Assembly (NCBI GenBank): GCA_003229065.1 | Contig: QIHJ01000371.1 | Coordinates: forward strand, 1-8,363 | DNA from: Candidatus Dadabacteria bacterium | Lineage (GTDB): Bacteria; Desulfobacterota_D; UBA1144; Nemesobacterales; UBA2774 | Length of the DNA stretch: 8,363 nucleotides | Direction of reading: 5' to 3' | Shown here: in pieces, positions 1 through 7,321 of the stretch | How positions within the stretch are numbered: the first letter of the stretch is position 1 | How the letters are laid out: each line of letters opens with the position of its first letter | Made by a program: the position numbers and the translations under genes | The notes under the pieces: model-generated | Database searches by the model: none | What the model saw: the letters and a program-made list of their open reading frames with translations, nothing else | What the model was told of the DNA's origin: nothing

Positions 1-101
1 CCCGACCATAAGCTTTTTATATGCAGGCCGTGAGGGTTATTCGCCCCGCAGCCCCAGCAGTCGTTATGATCCCAGTAATCCTGAAACGCCTTTTCGCCCA
101 A
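1..101 (-). CDS. PaaI-like hot-dog fold thioesterase, N-terminal fragment (cut by the window edge)
   Basis: Only the first 33 codons are inside the window. Reading leftward from TTG at 101-99 gives a peptide with AFQDYW, then C15-W-G-C18-G and NPHGLHIKS. This Cys-x-x-Cys-Gly plus Asn-Pro-x-Gly-Leu pattern near the N-terminus is characteristic of PaaI-family hot-dog acyl-CoA thioesterases, which hydrolyse acyl-CoA esters in the cytoplasm. The catalytic half of the domain lies outside the window, so the substrate cannot be inferred. The start is chosen because a strong Shine-Dalgarno, GGAGGAG, sits 5 nt upstream and no in-frame ATG or GTG is nearby. The gene begins 33 nt after the recF stop on the same strand, so it is probably co-transcribed with recF. 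The family call rests on a short stretch and is fairly, not fully, certain. Confidence 0.7.
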   Translation of the reverse strand, partial: MGEKAFQDYWDHNDCWGCGANNPHGLHIKSLWS

Positions 102-106
102 CAGAT

Positions 107-113
107 CTCCTCC
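107..113 (-). promoter_or_regulatory. Shine-Dalgarno of the thioesterase gene
   Basis: The minus strand reads GGAGGAG, a near-perfect anti-16S match, 5 nt before the TTG codon at 101-99. It decides the start of the partial thioesterase gene, which otherwise lacks an ATG or GTG in this region. Confidence 0.7.
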
Positions 114-133
114 GAAGTTTGTTATGAATCAGC

Positions 134-1225
134 TTATGAGTTCTGCACCACTCTACCGTCTTTTATATAGAACTCTTTCATTTCCCCATCATATTGAATC
201 TCTTTTTTGCTCGTGGTTGTTATAAACACCTGTCCCGAAAAGTCTTTAAGCAGTCTAAATATGAATTTCTTTCTACTCTCATCGAGCTCACTCGTTACGT
301 CGTCCAGCAGCAGAACCGGAGTTTTTCCGAGCGTCTCTTTTATAAGCCCGATCTCGGATGCCTTGAGCGCGAATGCCAGGTTCTTTGCCTCCCCTTGTGA
401 TGCAAAAGCCGCTGTGTCTTTACCGGACAGATTGAAAGTAAGTACGTCCCTGTGTGGCCCCGCAGTAGTATGTCCGCGCTTTCTGTCCTTTTCAAAATTA
501 GATTTTAACGCGGTTATTAAACCGCTTGCGGGGTCTTTCCCAGTATTGAAAGAGCACCGGTATATGACATCTATTTGAGCATCGATCCCTGAAGTGAGCT
601 TGTATAGCCTATTTATCCGGGGTTTCATTTTCTTTACATATTCCTTTCTTCGACTTACGATCTTACCTCCGGTTTCCGCCAGTTTCTCGTCCCATACTTC
701 AAGACTCTCGGGGCTCAATCTGGCTGATTTAGAAAGCACGGCGTTACGCTGTGAAAGCGCGCGGTGATACTGCTTAAGGTCGCGGAGATATTCGGGCTCA
801 AGCGCTGAGATAAGAGCATCCAGGTAACGTCTCCTGTATTGAGGGCTGCCTTTTACCAGCTCAATATCGGAGGGCAGAAAGGAAACCACCTGGTATCTTC
901 CCAGAACACTTGACGCCCTGTAGACGATCTTACCGTTCAGCCTGACTGTCTTTTTCTCACCCCCGATATAGATATGCACCTCGTCGAGACCGCCCGGAGA
1001 CTCAATCTCACCCTTTATCCTGCACTCCTGTGCAGAAAAAGTAATGAGCTCTTCATGTTTCACCTGCTTAAAGGGCTTAAACGCCAATAGGAAATGTACG
1101 GCCTCGAGCAAATTGGTCTTCCCCTGAGCATTAGCGCCGTGTATCAGATTCACACGCTCGTCGAATGTAAATGTCTCGGCCCTGTAAGACCTGAAATTTT
1201 TAAGTGTAAGAGATTTAAGTATCAC
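134..1225 (-). CDS. recF: DNA replication and repair protein RecF
   Basis: RecF is an SMC/ABC-like ATPase that binds gapped DNA and, with RecO and RecR, loads RecA onto single-stranded gaps coated with SSB. The protein shows the family N-terminus (LKSLTLKNFRSY), Walker A GANAQGKTN at residues 30-38, an ABC signature SQGE at 276-279, Walker B ending in D308-D309, and a D-loop SELD at 312-315. The chosen start, GTG 1225, gives 363 aa, close to the roughly 360 aa usual for RecF. A longer frame from GTG 1294 would add 23 hydrophobic residues not seen in the family, and a good promoter (1257-1285) lies inside that extension. No strong Shine-Dalgarno precedes GTG 1225. The gene is divergent from the Cdc48-type gene and followed by a thioesterase, not in the common dnaA-dnaN-recF-gyrB order. 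Confidence 0.95.
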   Translation of the reverse strand: MILKSLTLKNFRSYRAETFTFDERVNLIHGANAQGKTNLLEAVHFLLAFKPFKQVKHEELITFSAQECRIKGEIESPGGLDEVHIYIGGEKKTVRLNGKIVYRASSVLGRYQVVSFLPSDIELVKGSPQYRRRYLDALISALEPEYLRDLKQYHRALSQRNAVLSKSARLSPESLEVWDEKLAETGGKIVSRRKEYVKKMKPRINRLYKLTSGIDAQIDVIYRCSFNTGKDPASGLITALKSNFEKDRKRGHTTAGPHRDVLTFNLSGKDTAAFASQGEAKNLAFALKASEIGLIKETLGKTPVLLLDDVTSELDESRKKFIFRLLKDFSGQVFITTTSKKEIQYDGEMKEFYIKDGRVVQNS

Positions 1226-1256
1226 GGGTTTATTGTCTTTAAAGTCAGTTTTGAAA

Positions 1257-1285
1257 ATTATAATAAATATACGCCCTATTATCAA
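1257..1285 (-). promoter_or_regulatory. Sigma-70-type promoter for recF
   Basis: On the minus strand, TTGATA (1285-1280, 5 of 6 consensus bases) and TATAAT (1262-1257, 6 of 6) are separated by 17 nt. Transcription would begin near 1250, leaving about 25 nt of leader before GTG 1225. The match is seen in the sequence; its activity is inferred. Confidence 0.65.
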
Positions 1286-1347
1286 TCTACTCACCGCGTC
1301 CCAGCAAGCGATTGAGCTCTTTTAAATCCTTTGTATACGAAAAAGTC

Positions 1348-1376
1348 TTGACCCCTAAAAAGACGAGCGGTATTAT
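1348..1376 (+). promoter_or_regulatory. Sigma-70-type promoter for the Cdc48 operon
   Basis: TTGACC (1348-1353, 5 of 6 consensus) and TATTAT (1371-1376, 5 of 6) are separated by 17 nt. Transcription would start near 1383, only about 10 nt before ATG 1393, so the Shine-Dalgarno-like AGGG at 1383-1386 would lie at the very 5' end of the message. It is the only good rightward promoter I found ahead of the operon. Confidence 0.55.
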
Positions 1377-1392
1377 CTTTTCAGGGTTTACG

Positions 1393-3543
1393 ATGATAGC
1401 ACTTAAAATTAAAGAGATAGCGAAAAAAGACTCGGGCAAAGGATTTGCCCGCCTAAACCCCCGCGATATGCATGAAATCGGCATAGACGCATGGGACCTG
1501 ATTGAAATCGGCGGAAAGAGAAAGACCATCGTTCGGGTGATGCCGCTTGAAAAATCTCTCCGTCATAAATCGGTGATCCAGATAGACGTGGTCACTAGAG
1601 AAAACGCCCGGGTTGATATAGACGAGCATGTGTTCGTGAAGAAAGTCGACTCAAAGTCGGCTACCAAGGTTGTCCTGTCGCCCAGAAATTCCGAGCTTCT
1701 TTACAACGGGAATGAAACCAAATACCTCATTGACCGCCTGGACGGCTATCCTATAACTCTGGGGGACAGGATTAGGCTCAAGCTCCCCGGCACGGGTGAA
1801 GAGGAGTTCAATGTAGCCGGAATAATCCCTTCAAACTCCGTAATTATAAGGGCTTCTACAAAGATAGATATACGAAGGAGGCCTAAGGGAAAATTCGACA
1901 GCACAAGAGTAAGCTACGATGACGTAGGCGGGCTTCAGGAGCAGATTACGAAAGTAAGAGAGATTGTAGAGCTTCCCTTGAGATACCCTCAGCTCTTTAA
2001 CAAGCTTGGCATCGACCCACCTCGGGGCATACTCCTCGTCGGACCGCCGGGCAGCGGCAAGACGTTGCTTGCAAAAGCGGTAGCGTATGAAACAAACGCC
2101 AATTTCCAGGTGATTAACGGCCCTGAAATAATGCACAAATTCTATGGTGAGAGCGAAGCAAGGCTCAGGGATATATTCGAGATTGCAGCCCGTAACCAGC
2201 CCTCGATCATATTCCTTGACGAGTTAGACGCGATCGCACCAAAAAGAGACAAGGTATCGGGGGACGTCGAGAAAAGGATAGTCTCTCAGCTGCTGTCTCT
2301 TATGGACGGGCTCAAGCAAAGGGGCAATATAGTCGTCATAGGAGCAACCAACCTCCCCGGGGCTATCGACCCGGCGCTCAGAAGACCGGGCCGCTTCGAC
2401 AGAGAAGTTAGTCTCGATGTGCCCGATAGAAACGGGCGGGCTAAAATACTCGAAGTCCATACGCGCGGAATGCCGCTCTCTGAGGACATTGACCTCGAGC
2501 GGCTTGCCGACCTCACTCACGGATATGTGGGAGCCGATTTAGAGAACCTCTGCCGAGAGGCCGCTATGAAATCACTCAGACGCTCCCTTCCCGATTACGA
2601 TGAGGATGATCCTGATTCGATTGACACCAAGAATATCGTACCCGTATCGGTTGAGACCGGGGACTTCATGGATGCTCTCAAAGACGTAGAGCCTTCGGCT
2701 ATTAGAGAGATTTTTGTTGAGGTCTCAAAAGTCACATGGGACGACATCGGGGGACTTAAAGATATAAAGGAAAAGCTGTTTGAAGCCGTCGTCTGGCCTT
2801 TTAAGCACAAGGACCTCTTTGAAATAATAGACGCAAAGCCGCCCAAAGGAATACTACTTTCCGGCCCGCCCGGAACGGGAAAAACTTTACTTGCCAAAGC
2901 GCTTGCCAACCAGAGCGGCGCTAATTTTATTTCTGTAAAGGGAGCGGAGATACTATCAAAGTACGTTGGAGAATCCGAGCACGCTGTGAGGGAAGTATTC
3001 AAGAAAGCAAAGCAAGTTGCGCCTTGTATAGTGTTCTTCGACGAAATTGACGCACTTGCCCCGTGCCGGAGAGAATCTGACGGCACTCGGGTTTCGGAAA
3101 GAGTCGTAAGCCAGCTCCTAACCGAAATGGACGGGGTTGAGGACTTAAGAGAAGTACTCATCCTGGCCGCTACCAACAGGGTCGATATTGTAGACCCGGC
3201 GCTTCTTCGCTCAGGCCGGTTCGACCTTATACTTAATATCCCCTACCCCGATGAAAACGAGCTCTTAGAAATACTTAAAATTCATACACGCGGAAAACCC
3301 ATAACGGAGGGTGTAGAGTTAAAGAAGGTAGCAAGTAAGATCAAAGGGCTATCGGGCGCCGACATAGAGCTTCTGTGTCAAAGGGCTTCGATGCTCGCAA
3401 TAAGGGAGCATTTAAAAGACAGAAGAAAGAAGCTTAAAATCTCCGAGCGCAATTTCAGAGATGCCCTTAACGAAGTAAGGGAAAAAGTTATCGGCATTTA
3501 CGGAGACTTTCAGAAGGAGCACCCTAATAAGTACCGTGCCTAA
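1393..3543 (+). CDS. Cdc48/VCP-type tandem AAA+ ATPase
   Basis: A 716-aa protein with the full p97/VAT layout: an N-terminal substrate-binding region (double-psi barrel plus second lobe, about residues 1-170), then two AAA+ modules. D1 has Walker A GPPGSGKT at 217-224 and Walker B acidic pair D276-E277. D2 has GPPGTGKT at 491-498 and D550-E551. Pore-loop motifs (KFYGESE in D1, KYVGESE in D2) and arginine-finger segments (RRPGRFD, LRSGRFD) are intact, so both rings should be active. The family forms hexamers that unfold or extract proteins using ATP; its bacterial partners are poorly known. ATG 1393 is chosen over TTG 1312 because the family N-terminus begins there, AGGG lies 6 nt upstream, and the promoter (1348-1376) falls inside the longer frame. 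The D2 segment reads [10 protein letters not shown] where archaeal homologues, as I recall them, usually have a Pro and a second Arg. The stop overlaps the prepilin peptidase start by 8 nt. Confidence 0.93.
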   Translation: MIALKIKEIAKKDSGKGFARLNPRDMHEIGIDAWDLIEIGGKRKTIVRVMPLEKSLRHKSVIQIDVVTRENARVDIDEHVFVKKVDSKSATKVVLSPRNSELLYNGNETKYLIDRLDGYPITLGDRIRLKLPGTGEEEFNVAGIIPSNSVIIRASTKIDIRRRPKGKFDSTRVSYDDVGGLQEQITKVREIVELPLRYPQLFNKLGIDPPRGILLVGPPGSGKTLLAKAVAYETNANFQVINGPEIMHKFYGESEARLRDIFEIAARNQPSIIFLDELDAIAPKRDKVSGDVEKRIVSQLLSLMDGLKQRGNIVVIGATNLPGAIDPALRRPGRFDREVSLDVPDRNGRAKILEVHTRGMPLSEDIDLERLADLTHGYVGADLENLCREAAMKSLRRSLPDYDEDDPDSIDTKNIVPVSVETGDFMDALKDVEPSAIREIFVEVSKVTWDDIGGLKDIKEKLFEAVVWPFKHKDLFEIIDAKPPKGILLSGPPGTGKTLLAKALANQSGANFISVKGAEILSKYVGESEHAVREVFKKAKQVAPCIVFFDEIDALAPCRRESDGTRVSERVVSQLLTEMDGVEDLREVLILAATNRVDIVDPALLRSGRFDLILNIPYPDENELLEILKIHTRGKPITEGVELKKVASKIKGLSGADIELLCQRASMLAIREHLKDRRKKLKISERNFRDALNEVREKVIGIYGDFQKEHPNKYRA

Positions 3544-4366
3544 TGATCTAGTGCTCTATATCGTCTCATTTCTATTCGGCACGGTGTTCGGGAGTTTCCT
3601 GAACGTCTGCATCTACAGGCTTCCGAGAGAAGAGTCTATTGCATTCCCCCCTTCCCACTGCACGGCATGCGGATATAAAATCAAATTTTATAACAATATA
3701 CCGATACTAAGCTACTTACTCCTGGGCGGTAAATGCGCCGACTGTAAGTCCGGCATATCTCCCGTCTACCCATTTATCGAGATACTCTCGGGTTTACTTC
3801 TACTCTTAACGGTGTATACGTTCGGCTTCACTATCAAGACGCTCTTTTACGCCTTATTTATATACGCCCTCCTGGTAATTAGCTTTATCGATCTTGAGCA
3901 CATGATTATCCCCAATATCATTAGTCTTCCGGGCATAATTGTAGGACTGGTATTTAATGCCATCATAACGGACTGGCAGTACAGCCGTGAGCTGATCGGG
4001 AGCGCCGACATGAGCCTCGGGAGCTTTTTCGGCTTACTAAGCGAAGTGCCGCTCTTTGATTCCGTATTCGGAGCCGTACTCGGAGGCGGCGTGCTGCTAA
4101 CTATCGCATTTTTGTACGAGGTGATACGAAAAAGAGAAGGAATGGGCATGGGCGACGTTAAGTTACTTGCAATGATAGGCGCGTTTGTCGGCGTACAGGG
4201 CGTCGTGTTCGTCATATTCCTGAGCTCTATTCTCGGCACAGCAGTCGGTATATCGGTAATACTATATAAGAGGGGTGACCTTAAGTACGCCCTTCCCTTC
4301 GGCCCTTTCCTCTCTGTAGCTTCGGTGATCTACATATTCACCGGCGGCTTCAGTCTTAAACTCTAA
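3536..4366 (+). CDS. pilD: Type IV prepilin leader peptidase / N-methyltransferase (A24 family)
   Basis: An inner-membrane aspartic protease that cleaves the leader of type IV pilins and type II secretion pseudopilins and, in bifunctional members, methylates the new N-terminus. The 276-aa protein opens with a membrane segment and the GSFLNVCIYRLP motif (19-30). The cytoplasmic methylase loop holds four cysteines in two CxxC pairs (42/45, 67/70). The catalytic aspartates are D119 (in DLEHMIIPN) and D207 (in GMGMGDVK), and about seven further hydrophobic segments follow. Length and motifs fit full-length bifunctional PilD. The GTG start overlaps the end of the ATPase gene by 8 nt and lacks a close Shine-Dalgarno (AAGGAG lies about 16 nt upstream), so translation is probably coupled. 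No pilin or assembly genes are in the window, so pilus versus type II secretion cannot be decided. Confidence 0.93.
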   Translation: MPNDLVLYIVSFLFGTVFGSFLNVCIYRLPREESIAFPPSHCTACGYKIKFYNNIPILSYLLLGGKCADCKSGISPVYPFIEILSGLLLLLTVYTFGFTIKTLFYALFIYALLVISFIDLEHMIIPNIISLPGIIVGLVFNAIITDWQYSRELIGSADMSLGSFFGLLSEVPLFDSVFGAVLGGGVLLTIAFLYEVIRKREGMGMGDVKLLAMIGAFVGVQGVVFVIFLSSILGTAVGISVILYKRGDLKYALPFGPFLSVASVIYIFTGGFSLKL

Positions 4367-4388
4367 TCCTCACTTCCAGCCGAAACGG

Positions 4389-4405
4389 CACTATAATTAA
4401 TAGTG
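4389..4405. promoter_or_regulatory. Candidate operator: perfect dyad ahead of the sensor kinase gene
   Basis: CACTAT and ATAGTG form perfect 6-bp arms around a 5-nt AATTA centre, 52 nt before the kinase start. A consensus-like -10 box TATAAT (4392-4397) overlaps the left arm, but no matching -35 was found, so promoter activity is doubtful. The arrangement would suit a regulator-binding site. The short arms mean chance is possible. Confidence 0.3.
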
Positions 4406-4416
4406 TAAAAGAGAAC

Positions 4417-4436
4417 GCGCGAGTGCAACTGCGCGC
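4417..4436 (+). other. Possible GC-rich hairpin in the leader of the kinase gene
   Basis: GCGCGAGT and ACTGCGCGC can pair as a 3-bp plus 5-bp stem with one bulged G and a 3-nt loop. No U-tract follows on the plus strand, so it is not a typical terminator. It ends 21 nt before the kinase ATG and could affect translation; function is unknown. Confidence 0.25.
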
Positions 4437-4457
4437 AAAAAGGCAGCGTCGATAAAA

Positions 4458-5966
4458 ATGCGCTATACCGGTATTACAGCTGAAATACTTATAAACATTC
4501 TTTTTATCACGGCAGTCGCGATGTTCCTTATAGGCATAATAGCCTTTAAGGTGACTGAGAGGGTAGCGCTCCAGGGCAAAGTCCAAAGCGTAAAATCGCT
4601 CACAGGCGCCATCGAACAGTCTTACTTCAGGGAAAACGATATAGAGGGCGGGGTCGAATTTTTAAGAGAGGCTCTGCCGGAGGGAGCTTGGGCGGTGGTC
4701 TTGGCAAATGACGGCACTGTCATCTCTGGCACATCCACTGCGGATAGAATCGCAGCTATGAGCGATACACTCATAGCTCATCAAGCCCTAACTTCAGGAG
4801 AAATAGCTATAGATATTGAGGGCATGAATATCCCTCCGATAACAAGCTACAAGGGATTTAAAGCGGCAATCCCTGTCAAGCTTGCAGGAGGTGAAAAGGG
4901 AGCAATACTCATCTCTCAGCCCCTGAGCGTCTTTGATGACAATATAATTTTAAACCAGCGCCTCATAGCGCTATGGATAATCCTCTTTCTCATTGTAATA
5001 GCGTTTTTCGGTTTCTACATATTATCCAGAAGAGTAATCAAGCCCGTCCGGGAGCTGATCTATATCACGGAGAAGATAGCGGACGGCAAGTTTCCCAAAA
5101 ACATAGACATAGGCAAAGTCAGAGAACTCAACCAGCTATACTCGGCATTAAGAGTTATGTATGAGGAAATTGAGGAAGGAAAGAAAAAGCTCAGGGATAA
5201 GATTAACGAGCTTGAGCAAAACAATACCGAGCTCAAACAGACTCAGAGAGAGCTGATTGCATCTGAAAAGCTTGCCTCACTGGGCAGACTCTCAGCCGGT
5301 GTAGCGCACGAAATAGGGAACCCCCTAAGCGCCATAAGCGGTTATGTTGAGGTGCTGAAGCGAAGACCCTCAGACCCCGCCGGGACAAAATCTCAGTATT
5401 TAGGAGACATCGAAAGAGAAGTCCAGAGGCTGGATAAGATTATTAAAACCCTCCTCGAATACTCTCGACCCAAGAAGTTTGAGCCCCGTATTTTAGACAC
5501 TAACTCTGTGATCAGAGACAGCATCGACATCATAGAGCGCCAGGGAATATTAAAAAATATCTCCTTTATAGAAGAGTTAACCACAGAGTCCGTGCTTATT
5601 GAGGCCGACCCTCACCAGCTCTCACAAGTAATAATAAACCTCATCCTAAATGCTAAAGACGCCATCGGAGACAGGGGCGAAATTAGCATTTCATCCGGTG
5701 TCGATTCAGACAAAGAGGTATATATAAGAGTAAGCGACAACGGTGCCGGTATTCCGGGCGGCTTGTTAAATCAAATCTTCGATCCGTTTTTCACTACGAA
5801 AGAGCCCGGCAAGGGAACCGGACTCGGGCTTTCGGTTTCACATAGAATAGTAGAGGCTTTCGGCGGCACAATGACGGTCAGAAGCCAAGTGGGAGAAGGA
5901 ACTCTTTTCACTCTCACGTTCCCAAGGTTAAGAGATTATGACAAAGCAGAAAATTTTAGTAGTTGA
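4458..5966 (+). CDS. Membrane sensor histidine kinase (NtrB/AtoS/ZraS-like)
   Basis: A 502-aa inner-membrane kinase. Transmembrane segments at about 10-30 and 169-189 flank a periplasmic domain of roughly 140 residues that looks Cache-like (VVLANDGTVISG, later EKGAILIS), so an extracellular small-molecule signal is likely but unknown. A HAMP domain (about 188-240) and a charged coiled coil (about 233-272) lead to the dimerisation domain with phospho-acceptor H284 in AHEIGNPL. The ATPase domain has N398 (N box), D427-N-G-A-G (G1) and GKGTGLGL at 451-458 (G2), so all key residues are present. The HEIGNPL H-box and the neighbouring regulator place it with kinases that drive sigma-54 activators. 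It has two membrane segments, unlike the six of Pseudomonas PilS. No good Shine-Dalgarno precedes the ATG; an AGG lies about 14 nt away. Its 3' end overlaps the regulator gene by 29 nt. Confidence 0.92.
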   Translation: MRYTGITAEILINILFITAVAMFLIGIIAFKVTERVALQGKVQSVKSLTGAIEQSYFRENDIEGGVEFLREALPEGAWAVVLANDGTVISGTSTADRIAAMSDTLIAHQALTSGEIAIDIEGMNIPPITSYKGFKAAIPVKLAGGEKGAILISQPLSVFDDNIILNQRLIALWIILFLIVIAFFGFYILSRRVIKPVRELIYITEKIADGKFPKNIDIGKVRELNQLYSALRVMYEEIEEGKKKLRDKINELEQNNTELKQTQRELIASEKLASLGRLSAGVAHEIGNPLSAISGYVEVLKRRPSDPAGTKSQYLGDIEREVQRLDKIIKTLLEYSRPKKFEPRILDTNSVIRDSIDIIERQGILKNISFIEELTTESVLIEADPHQLSQVIINLILNAKDAIGDRGEISISSGVDSDKEVYIRVSDNGAGIPGGLLNQIFDPFFTTKEPGKGTGLGLSVSHRIVEAFGGTMTVRSQVGEGTLFTLTFPRLRDYDKAENFSS

Positions 5967-7299
5967 CGATGAGAAGGGAATAAGGGAGTCCCTCACTATC
6001 ATACTCGAGATGGAAGGGTATGAAGTGTTGAGCGCCGCGGGCACGGACCGTGCGCTTGAGCTTGTACAGCAGAGTGGAAGGTTCGATTTTATAATCTGCG
6101 ACATAAGGCTTCCCGGCAGAAACGGTATAGGCTTCCTTAAAGAAATACGGGAAAAGGGCGTTTCGTCCGTTGTCATAATGATTTCAGCATACGGCACTAT
6201 AGAGACTTCTATTGAAGCTATTAAAACCGGAGCCGACGATTACATAAATAAGCCTATCAACTCAGAAGAGCTCATACTCAGAATGCGAATGGCAAAGGAG
6301 AGAAAAGAGCTTCAGATTGAGAACAAGAACCTCAAAAAAGAGCTTGGTTTCATGGGGGAGCTAAAGCAGATAGTTTACTCAAGCGATCTCATGAAAGGGG
6401 TGCTGGAGCTTTCAATGAAAGCCGCTGAGTTTAAAACGACGGTACTCATCACAGGCGAGAGCGGAACGGGAAAGGAGCTCATAGCAAGATCGATCCATAA
6501 TAGCAGCAGCCGCAGAGACTCTCCTTTCGTAGCCGTAAACTGCGCCGCAATACCCGAGACCCTCATGGAAAGCGAGCTCTTCGGATACGTCAAGGGCGCA
6601 TTCAGCGGAGCGATTACCGATAAAACAGGCCTGATTGAAGAAGCCGCAGAAGGCACTCTGTTCTTAGATGAGATAGGAGAGATACCGCTTTCCCTTCAGC
6701 CCAAGCTCCTCAGGGTGCTTCAGGAACAAGAAATACGGCGGCTCGGCGATACGAAAACCAAGAACGTAGATATGAGGGTCATAGCGGCCACATCGCTTGA
6801 CATAGTGCAGGCTGCAAAAGAAGGAAGTTTCAGAGATGACCTATTTTACAGACTAAATGTTTTCCCCATACATATACCCCCTCTCAGGGAGCGTAAAGAT
6901 GAAATCCCGCTCCTGGTAAGCCACTTTATAACCAAATACAACCAAAAGCTCAGCCGCAGCGTGAAAGACGTAGCCCCGGAAGTCATGGCCGGCATGATGC
7001 AGCATGAGTGGTCCGGCAACATCAGAGAGCTTGAGAACGTAATCGAGAGGGCAATGATTCTATCAGATACCGATTATATTGCTAATATCGATCTTATGAA
7101 CGGTGAAAAGAAGGACAACATTAAAATAGATACATGGCTGAGCTCACTAAGTTTTGAAGAGGCAAAGCAGAAAATCGAAAGAAAATATATTGAAAGAGCA
7201 CTTACAGAGACCGGAGGCAACCGCACCAAAGCTGCAAAGATACTTGGAATTAGCAGAAGGTCTCTCATCTACAAGCTTAAGGATTACCGGGAGCACTAA
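5938..7299 (+). CDS. NtrC-family sigma-54-dependent response regulator
   Basis: A 453-aa three-domain activator. The receiver domain has acidic pocket D10-D11, phospho-acceptor D55, S83 and K105. The AAA+ domain has Walker A GESGTGKE at 173-180, the sigma-54 contact loop written GAFSGA (220-225) rather than GAFTGA, and Walker B GTLFLDEIGEI with D244-E245. A Fis-type helix-turn-helix fills the C-terminus (about 425-448, GISRRSLIYKL). Phosphorylation by the upstream kinase is expected to trigger hexamer formation and ATP-driven opening of sigma-54 RNA polymerase at distant promoters. The start lies inside the kinase gene (29-nt overlap), with AAGAG just upstream, and the receiver motif VVDDE begins at the usual position, so the start is secure. 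The neighbouring prepilin peptidase suggests a PilR-like role, but the C-terminus also resembles the AtoC/ZraR group, so no symbol is given. Confidence 0.94.
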   Translation: MTKQKILVVDDEKGIRESLTIILEMEGYEVLSAAGTDRALELVQQSGRFDFIICDIRLPGRNGIGFLKEIREKGVSSVVIMISAYGTIETSIEAIKTGADDYINKPINSEELILRMRMAKERKELQIENKNLKKELGFMGELKQIVYSSDLMKGVLELSMKAAEFKTTVLITGESGTGKELIARSIHNSSSRRDSPFVAVNCAAIPETLMESELFGYVKGAFSGAITDKTGLIEEAAEGTLFLDEIGEIPLSLQPKLLRVLQEQEIRRLGDTKTKNVDMRVIAATSLDIVQAAKEGSFRDDLFYRLNVFPIHIPPLRERKDEIPLLVSHFITKYNQKLSRSVKDVAPEVMAGMMQHEWSGNIRELENVIERAMILSDTDYIANIDLMNGEKKDNIKIDTWLSSLSFEEAKQKIERKYIERALTETGGNRTKAAKILGISRRSLIYKLKDYREH

Positions 7300-7321
7300 C
7301 CCCCCGAGAACAAGCTCTGCG

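Noticed and set aside
194..578. Overlapping plus-strand open frames antisense to recF
   Set aside because: They lie wholly opposite a well-supported recF, have low-complexity Ser-rich translations and show no recognisable domain.
1259..1264. Plus-strand TATAAT as a second promoter for the ATPase gene
   Set aside because: It is the mirror of the recF -10 box (ATTATAAT is palindromic), and no -35 lies at a suitable distance on the plus strand.
1226..1294. 23-residue extension of RecF from GTG 1294
   Set aside because: It is absent from RecF proteins, is rich in Ile and Phe, and overlaps a consensus promoter on the same strand.
1312..1392. N-terminal extension of the Cdc48-type protein from TTG 1312
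   Set aside because: The family N-terminus begins at ATG 1393, and a good promoter lies inside the extension.
2595..3176. 193-codon minus-strand frame opposite the Cdc48-type gene
   Set aside because: The translation is Ser/Thr-rich with no motif and mirrors a strongly conserved D2 ATPase domain, so it is a shadow of that gene.
4387..4401. Sigma-54 (-24/-12) promoter before the kinase gene
   Set aside because: GGCAC is present, but the -12 element reads TTAAT in place of TTGCA and lacks the essential GC.
4417..4436. Rho-independent terminator after the prepilin peptidase gene
   Set aside because: The stem is followed by an A-run, not a T-run, on the transcribed strand, so it is listed only as a possible leader hairpin.
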